Positions 56,393 to 64,000 of a stretch of DNA of 64,000 nucleotides are shown here, in pieces. A program made the position numbers and the translations under genes. A model generated the notes under the pieces. It was not told where the DNA came from and made no database searches. It worked only from the letters and a program-made list of their open reading frames with translations. The first letter of the stretch is position 1. Each line of letters starts with the position of its first letter. This stretch comes from Flectonema sp. DT1601 (lineage: Eukaryota; Euglenozoa; Diplonemea; Diplonemida; Diplonemidae). Where the stretch lies: the NCBI GenBank assembly GCA_964019425.1, contig OZ025803.1, positions 124,001-188,000 on the forward strand. The letters run 5' to 3'.

Positions 56393-59300
56393 ATGGAAAG
56401 CAAGTTCATGACCCACCAAGGTTTGTTGATGTCTGGATAGCGTTCGCGGTCAACACTGTTGGCTACCATCTTTTTTCTAATCATAACCTCAGATACCCTG
56501 AAATCAATTACAAGTAAATTAACTCATCAATTCTTTTCTAAACAGGTGAGTGGGAGCTGATGAACTTCGACAGTGATTCATTTGAAGCCGAAAGTCCTCC
56601 AAGGGGGGCTTCGTTAGACAATTCGAGTAGTGTTCACAGTGATGATGAGAGTGATTTTGATTTGCCTGGGATGGATAGTCTTCCTAGGCCGGTAACTGCC
56701 AAGGGACCGAGACCAGTATCAATGTTACCAAGTAGTGTTAGTGATAATAAAGATTTCGATGGTGAAGATGAGTTTGGATCTGTACCAGCACAGCCACAGC
56801 TTCGGAGACCAGGTCTTGGAAGTAGTTCATCATCACTAACCCATTCTGATAGTGATGGTGATGGTGAACCGAGTGATCCAGCTGTTGGACCCGCGCCGCC
56901 TATTCCCATCTCACAACAAAATTGGTCGAGAAAATCTGAATTTGACTCTCTGAATGCGGAATCTATATTCTACTCACCACTATCACCTGAATCTATAGTT
57001 ATTTCTGACCTATCACATGGGTATTTATTTATGTATCGAACTTATCTAGGATGCCTCGGAAAATTTCAAATCGAATTTGTTGGTGAACAGAATATTTACA
57101 TTCAATGGCATACCTACAACACCCTGATCCCTGGTATTCAAGAAAGCTATTGTGAGGGTACCGCTGAAATGGTTTTGGGAGACGAGTCGAAGTACTGTTT
57201 TAATCTCTCTTACGGTTGTTATAGTGATCTGTCAACTGTCGCTGGCAAGAAGGGCTACGGGATGGTTCCGTCTGATGTTGCGTTTTTGCAGCAAAGTGAA
57301 TCTACCGAAATAATAATACAGGCTGTAAATGGTACATTTTTACATGATTATAACCCTAACATGACTGGGGGTGGGATACCAGACATTGTCAAAACCTGTA
57401 CTGATGACTTTGTTAGTATTCGTTGGAATCCCCCGCACGTGTTATGCTTGTCTGATCACAGCATATTATCTATTCAAGGTCTTTTGGGAAAGGTCGATGG
57501 ATTAAACCAGCCACAAGTTGATACACTCATAAAATCATTGTTCGGTAGAAATGTAATGGAACAACTCCAGGAATGGATGGCTGAGACTGGTGGAGACGAA
57601 GACAGTGTTGCGTTGTTAGCTGCTGCTCTTCACTTTGTAGAATCAGGTTTCGTAAACAAAATAATTTGGGATCTCTCATTTAGAAACGGTGAGGCATCAG
57701 CCCTCATCCTAATTCAACTTATTGACGCAATTGTTGTTAGCGGGGATTTATCGGTGGTAGCTGAATTCTTTGTTTGCCTCCTCTTTGGTCGCAAGAAGAC
57801 TGTTTCGAAGGGGGATCTAAAGTACCTTCTTCGGAATATTATTGGAGCCGATCCTGACCTTGACCATCCCGTTCTCAATGATGTGTTCAAAAGGAACAGA
57901 AAAGCGACAAAAAGTGATATACGCTACGCTATGAACTTTAACGAAGAACTAGTTACTGCTGTTAGGTACTTTGCTGAAATTGCCGAGTTGGTAAGTCGAG
58001 TGTGGGAATGGGATCAGAGGAGCACGGGACTGCCCTGATCTTAATGTTCTTTAGTAAGAGAAATCGTCCATCACAAGTATTCGGAAAGGTCCGCCTGTTG
58101 TATGCGTGTACTAAGGTGTTAACACTAATGTATTCATTTGAAATAATTAGTTCAGGTAGAAACTTCAGACCCAACTAATTAAAGTATCGAAGGTGATCTG
58201 AAAACAGTAATCCCCGTTCAATTATTAACCGTTAAAGCTTTGTGGATTTTTCTTTCAGTTTAAAAATTTTTTTTTTTTAAATATAATGCTTGGTGTCGGT
58301 TCTCTTTAGTCTAGTCCTCTGCTATGCTACGGGTAATAATTTTACCACATTGGTTCCCTTATAATAATATACCCATAAGTTACTAGTAACTGTTAGGGAT
58401 GAGGTCAAAAGGTGTTCATGGGTTACATAAGGTTACTGATTAACATCGTCAACTTAATATTCCCTTTTTTTTTTTTTTTGTTTTTTTTGCAATCGCTGCT
58501 GGTCAGTTTTAACCCCTCCCCTTTTCTTCTTTCTGTTTGTCGTTATTTTTTAAAACAATTGTCAATAATATTTAGTTTTTGTAAAATCCTCCGACTCTCC
58601 TGCTCAATTTCTGTAACCAATCCGAAACGTATTGCGAGAAATAAAATAAAATAAAATAAAGAACTAATTGTCTGCTACAGAATTTGGTGTCAGTTTCGGG
58701 AAATCGTCCTGTCTTAAGAGAGTTTCGAGTACAAAATACAGGTGCGCGCCTTTTTCCACAGGAATACTTCTTCATAGGTCAGGCTGGTTGACATCTAGAC
58801 CTAAAAATCCAAGTGCGCCGAATTCTTCTTTTCACACTGAATCACATTATAAAATACGTTTTCTTGACAAGATTGGATGTCCATTCTGTGTTACTGTTGC
58901 TTTCTAAGTACACGGCATTTGAATTCAACTTCTTCCAGCATGCTGCAATATAATGAACTACTAGTTTATCTTTTACTCCAAGGGTTTTGGTACCCTTTTT
59001 TTTTCTTGTTTTTTGTATCAGTAAATATTCAAACAGGATCCCCTCAGGGTCCTTCCCTTCCCCAACACATTACCGATGGGACATGATGAGTCAACGTGTT
59101 ACTGGTTGACTAGTGTTGCAGCATTGAATACAGGTTCTGGTATGGGTTTGATATCTCTGGTTGCAGCAGGTGAATTTGTTGAAAACAAAGAAGACACGGA
59201 TACCAGATTCGAGAGTTTGAGATCGAACGAGGCCATCTCTCGGAGGTTGGGTGGATTAGCTGGTCGGTTACAACAAGTGGAAATACCCGAGTATCAGAAG

Positions 59301-59687
59301 ACAGATCAAGATAAGATGATAAATATGCCACTTTCACTTGTCCTTCCTCTTGACATTAGTCTCCCTTGTACGAAGTCTAATGATAATATGGAGGAAACAA
59401 TACCTTGCGAATTATCTTCTGCTGGAGTACCATCCCTAAAATCATTAAAGTCTCAAACACAGTTGGCGATGAGTCGCTTCAGAAGCAGTGGTAGCTCCTT
59501 TCCGATGCCTTGTTTCCATGTTGAAGATCATTCAGTGCCTCGTTCTGAGGATGTTTTCCAATTTTCTCAAAATTTGACGACGGCTGAGAACAAACTTCTA
59601 CTCACCGAGTTCGGTGGCAAAGCCCTTGCGGAAGCGCAATGGGTCAGCCCTGCTGGATCTCCCATTTGCTACGGAACGGATGACTAG
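56393..59687 (+). CDS. Unrecognised multi-exon host gene
   Basis: The main exon (56546-57989) holds most of a 492-codon ORF. Its first 95 or so residues are acidic and Ser/Pro-rich (likely disordered); the rest looks globular, with hydrophobic helices (for example ALILIQLIDAIVV). It ends at a strong donor, GTAAGT at 57990. A candidate first exon (56393-56420, MESKFMTHQ) joins in frame. A small exon from 58681 (NLVSVSGNRPVLREF) ends at 58741 or 58777. A last exon from about 59048 runs to TAG at 59687, including EFVENKEDTDTRFESLRSNE. Phases fit at every join, but the 58.7-kb exon and its donor are uncertain. No known domain is recognised. Upstream and downstream exons are possible. Confidence 0.6.
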
Positions 59688-59752
59688 CAAGAGTTAATTA
59701 ATACATGGGCGGAGTTACTGTCATCGTATCGCTTTCTTTGATACAATTCTTC

Positions 59753-59879
59753 TAGTGAAATACTACTCAAAGCATCAGTAGTCGTACTATCGACAACGGA
59801 ACAGATGCAGGAAAATCAAAATATTTATCACAAGTACTATCAACTGCGAGAGCGAAAGCCTTCTTTTTATATGGTCTAA
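59753..59879 (+). CDS. Possible further exon of the preceding gene
   Basis: After a pyrimidine-rich acceptor (TTCTTCTAG) a frame of about 41 codons, rich in Gln/Tyr/Glu (STTEQMQENQNIYHKYYQL), runs to TAA. I could not find a donor in the preceding exon with the right phase, so this remains a guess. A second frame here is open as well. Confidence 0.25.
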
Positions 59880-62460
59880 TAACTTCTGATGCTGCACTTA
59901 TTGGTCATCGAGGAAAGTTAGTGTACACAGTTCGAAATTGTTCGCCTTTTATTTCTCGTTTCAGGGAGAAAAATAGTGACTCGGAAGTGACATAATTCTG
60001 AAAAAAAAAAAATGAGATAGGAACAAAATGAGATAGCCACAAAACAAACAAACAAACGAATCGTTGTCGAAATGTGACTTTGTTGGCGCAATTAAGCCTT
60101 ACCCTGATGAGAACCTGATGATATTTTAGTCATCGGTTTGGTGGTGGCTTTAGTTCTCTACAATAACTGCGTTCAGGTCAGATAGTGCAACAGCATCGGA
60201 GCTATTAAAAGCAGAGTGACTTAAGGTAAGGTAAGGTAAGGTTTTTTTTTTTTTAAAATTTCTTTTTATAAATTTGGATAAAATAGTTATTGTGTGTTCT
60301 CTCTGTTTTTCCTCCCGTCCTACTTTTTCCCCCCCGCCCTCCGATATTTTATTTAAGTATTCCGTTATGGTTTGTGATATTATCAATTTGGTTGCGAGAC
60401 GGAAGAAAAAAAAAAAAAGAATTGGCAAATTTCACTTTTTTTTTTTTTTTTTTTTTACTTTTTTTACTCGCACCTTTGTTTTGTTTGTGCGCAACCCGGT
60501 ACAAAATCCTAATTAAGGAATAGGTTAGTTACGCTGCCACAATTTTCTTTATACCGCACAACGGGTTCTTAGGTACAAAAAAAAAAAAATATAAAAGAAA
60601 AGGGAAAAGATAAGCAAACACAGCTTTCTTTCATTAACTTTGTGTTACTTTATGCTACTTTATGCGTTTTTATTTATTTTATTTATTTTATTTTTAAATG
60701 CTCTCCTGCGTAGTTTCTCGTAATCTAATTACTTCGTTTTTGTTTCGTCCTCAAGAGGTTTAATATCCCACATGAATAGTGAGAGCATGTATGGCTTCTT
60801 TTTTTTTTTTTAAACTTCCTGACAAAAATCCATTTTCTCGTTTTTGGTATTAATAGTAACTAAATAACTTTTGGTTCTTTGGGGAGAACAATATGAATAT
60901 ACTGGTGTAGCAATGCTAATTATCCTCTTTTTTAATAAAACTTATGGTAATTCGTCGACGAGGAAGCTTATCGACGGATTTCTGCCAGCTATCTTATGGT
61001 TTGTTTTTCAGGTGACAGAAAAAATTTCACAGGGCTACTTTGAGAAGCCCTTTTTTTTTAATTTTTTTTTTTTTTTTTTTTATAAATGGTTCTCTCGTTG
61101 TTATTCAAGGGAGAAAAAAAAAAAAAAAAGGAATGAAAAAAAAAAAAAAAAAACAACGTGTTACACAATTGTTGGGTTCCCCCAACTGTCATTATAATTA
61201 AATTTTGTACCTTTTCGCTTCTTTTTACTTCAAAGGTTTTTTTTTTTTTCTCTTCTTTTTTTTCCCCCCCCCCTTTTTTCTTTTGGCTTAAGTCGGTTCT
61301 CTATTTCGCGTCATCCACAAAAAAAAGAAACATAAAAAAAAATCGAATGCGTTTACAAAAAATTATTTTTCCTTTTAACCCTTACAAACACCACCGTAAG
61401 AATGTCAGTTTATTAAAATTTTTACGACCCTAGTTTGAATGGGGGATGACATTTCTGAGGACATACTATGAGGAGGAGACGCAAGCACAATTGCCTGTTT
61501 TTTAGTATTCCCGACTTTAAAATTGGTGAAAACCAACTTCGAGACAATGACAGGGAACAGGAGGGACATTAGCACTTCCTGTGGGGTTTTAATTTCACGG
61601 CAATAAAAGTTTTTTAGTAACTCTGCGCGGTACCATGGCATGCAATCCCATCACGCAATAGGTCCTCCTGTGAATTTTACTAGGAATGTAAAAAAAGACT
61701 TAGACGAAAAAAAATACTTTTTTTAATACTTATCAACAGGGTTACCAGTTTTTCTCCCTGCCCACTTTTTTCCCTCCCTTTGAGCTTGAAAATACAGTAT
61801 CAAATTACCCCCCTCCAACTAACTGTTTATTATATGTCAGAACAGACTAAAGAGTGTCGCCCTGTGCGTGAGTAAGCAAACCTTTTGACTCTAACAGTTG
61901 ATCTGGTTTACGATTCCGGACAAGCTACGCATTAAAATTATTTTCCATACCCCTTGGGCGCTCACTCGGTTTTTACCATTTGCTTATTTCAATAAAAAAA
62001 CTGGAGACAAGAAGAGGAATGAACCAACGACAGCAACAACAGCAACATCAAAAGGTCTAAGTAACACTAAGAGTATTAATTAACCTGTTTTGGTGAGTGT
62101 GCAAGCACACTGAGTGAGGTTCCTTCCCCTTTCCCCCTTCAAGATATAATTCTAGTCCCCTGCATTAACGGTCAATACAACCCGATTTCAGCCTCGCAGT
62201 GAGGTTGCTTCATCGAGTTCTCTCCTGTAGTTCGAATTCACTTGCAGTCTTGCTAATATTGGTAATCAGGCTACATCCTGCAAAGACACACTTACGGTTT
62301 CTCGTTTTTCATTTGCTTTCTTTTTTCTATTTCTCCCACAACTAACAAGAACTATTTCAAGAAGAAAAAGAATAATATAGTTGGGAACATGTAGACACAC
62401 ATTCTGCTTAAGTGTCCTTCATAATAATTTTTGTATTGCAAGTCAGTGAGAGAATCGACG

Positions 62461-62491
<31 letters not shown>

Positions 62492-63065
62492 CTTCTTTCT
62501 TTCTGAAAATTTTTTTTTTATTACGAAAGTCACCTTCAATGTTAAAAAAGAAGGCAGTTGACCCTTTCCTCTCAAATGAAAAAAAAAAAAAGAAAAAGAA
62601 ATAGTCAGTATCGCTGTGGTATAACTAATTGTAGAGCCCATGACGAACTTCACACCCACGAAGATACTCAGATCCTTATAATTAATTATTATACTAAAGC
62701 AATCTGGTTAATGAAATTATTTTTCGAAAGTGCTACTGTATTTGTGGAGGAGTTGCTGTTGTCCTTATCTCATCATTTGAGAGGAAAAAAAAGAGGGATT
62801 TTCCCCACACCCAACCGTTTTTCTGCTTTTATTCTAATTGTTACTTTTCTTCATTCACAATTCGTGTTGTCGTTATGGATACGCATTATGATTTACTCTG
62901 AATGATATCTTTGTTGTAGGTTATAATTAATGTTCTATATTGACTCTTGGTGATAGATTCCCACTGGAGCTTCACGAATTGCAGTGGACGTTGAGCGTTT
63001 TCTTCTCACAATTAGTTTGTAATTAGTTTTTAATATTAAATTACACCACTCAGCACGACAACAAG
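59880..63065. other. AT-rich intergenic stretch
   Basis: No convincing gene on either strand. It holds many A and T runs, a short (GGTAA)n tract near 60225-60240, and a C run near 61267. The last 100 bp are presumably the 5' UTR and promoter of the lectin gene; no clear TATA box can be assigned in such AT-rich DNA. Confidence 0.5.
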
Positions 63066-64000
63066 ATGTTCAGCAATAAGCTGTTAGTACTACTCGCTGC
63101 GGGTAGTGCTGTAGCAGATTGGAACGCATATGAGAAAGAGGTAATCACCCATCATTCGATGGGTCCACCATTTATTCAGGACTGGTGGCAGGGAGGAATT
63201 CCTTATTGGGACTTTGGTGGAGACTCAGTAGTGACGGACAATTACGTGAGACTGACCCCTGATAAGCAGTCCAGAGACGGATGGCTTTGGAACGACGAGC
63301 AGAATGACATCCCTCAATGGGAAGCAACAATGGGATTTCGAATTCACGGAGTCAGGTCACCAGGTGCTGACGGTATCGCATTTTGGTACGTTGCTAACCC
63401 TGTGAAGACGGTAGGGTCTCTTTGGGGATCTCCTTCCAACTTTAACGGAATTGCCCTCATCTTTGACACATACGACAACGATAACAAACAAGACAACCCG
63501 AGTGTCACATTAATTTGGGTATACAATAATATTTTCTTTTTAAAACTAACAATCGGTGATTGTTGAGAACCACTTCACCCAAAACAAGGAAAACAAAAAA
63601 TACCAACAAACAGAATGACGGCAAGGCCAAGCGCTGGAACACCGACGAAGATTTACTCAGCGACGGGCTCGTTAGATGTGTTTATCAATTTAGAAATACC
63701 AACAGGAAAGATGTATGGAAGTTAACTATTTATTATCACGGTTAAGAATAATTAACAAACGTTAACAATAACAACACAATAAATACACAGGTCGTATACG
63801 CCAGGATCCAATACAGAAATAAAGTTGTTGAGGTTTGGATGAAGACAGGACAGACTGGTGCTGAGACGTACTGCGGATCATCAAGGGAATTGGAGCTTCC
63901 AACCGGATGGTACTTCGGTGTGACGGCAACTACTGGTCACCTCGCTGACAACCAAGACATCCATTCTTTTGTTATCACTCCAGCTGCTGGCGTTCACTTA
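63066..64000 (+). CDS. L-type lectin, ERGIC-53/VIP36 family (partial, runs off the window)
   Basis: Three exons: 63066-63518, 63614-63712 and 63791 to the window edge; introns of 95 and 78 bp with GT-AG borders, both phase 0. The protein starts with a signal peptide (MFSNKLLVLLAAGSAVA). Family motifs follow: RLTPDKQS at 62-69, GWLWN at 72-76, GADGIAFWY at 100-108 and FDTYDN at 133-138, which carries the calcium and sugar-binding residues. Exon 2 supplies NDG and the CVYQFRN core; exon 3 has GWYFGVTATTGHLAD. Proteins of this family bind high-mannose glycoproteins in the ER lumen and carry them between ER and Golgi as type I membrane proteins. The transmembrane part would lie beyond the window. 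Joining the exons restores the family order exactly. Confidence 0.93.

Noticed and set aside
61405-61641. Minus-strand 78-codon ORF
   Set aside because: Composition is plausible, but there is no splice, family or neighbour support.

Overview
This window is nuclear DNA of a eukaryote, probably a protist or another small-genome lineage with short introns. The evidence is GT-AG introns of about 58-95 bp in three genes, a 28S rRNA fragment of eukaryotic type, Mutator-like (MULE) transposases, a non-LTR retrotransposon remnant and an ERGIC-53/VIP36-type lectin. No closer placement can be made from the sequence alone. A/T homopolymers of 10-40 bases occur throughout.

Region 1 (1 to about 34.7 kb) is a nest of transposons inside transposons. 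The scaffold is a foldback element (family C, 4210-25625). Each long inverted arm holds a conserved terminus, a minisatellite whose units carry three small palindromes, and an inner arm. Into it are inserted MULE-F (9836-16073, 9-bp target duplication AATAAAAAA), a TA-flanked MITE (16459-16759) and MULE-B (17424-22729, 9-bp duplication TTGTTTTTT). MULE-F in turn holds element G1, which carries a piece of 28S rRNA, and an L-family repeat element. The MULE-B transposase gene is split by a fragment of a C arm. A shorter C copy (25722-30712) hosts another MITE, a second G copy and two L copies. A separate DNA transposon with an intact transposase ORF (304-3223) sits in a third C arm. A second palindrome (D, 3507-4209 and 8821-9505) is interlocked with C.

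Region 2 (about 31.6-37 kb) is decayed: L and C fragments, the 3' end of a LINE with zinc-finger and restriction-like endonuclease domains, a short LTR-type fossil inside that LINE, and unrecognised sequence.

Region 3 (37006-52596) is a tandem array of four 3.88-kb units. Each has one copy of a 314-residue polyglutamine protein with a hydrophobic, probably membrane-embedded C-terminal third. The first three gene copies have the same translation, so the amplification is recent or kept uniform.

Region 4 (52.6-64 kb) holds repeat family R, a tRNA-like sequence, a Polinton-type DNA polymerase B fossil, an unrecognised multi-exon host gene (about 56.4-59.7 kb), a gene-poor AT-rich stretch, and the start of an L-type lectin gene (63066 to beyond the window). 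The lectin is the only host gene with a confident function, as a cargo receptor for glycoproteins in the early secretory pathway.
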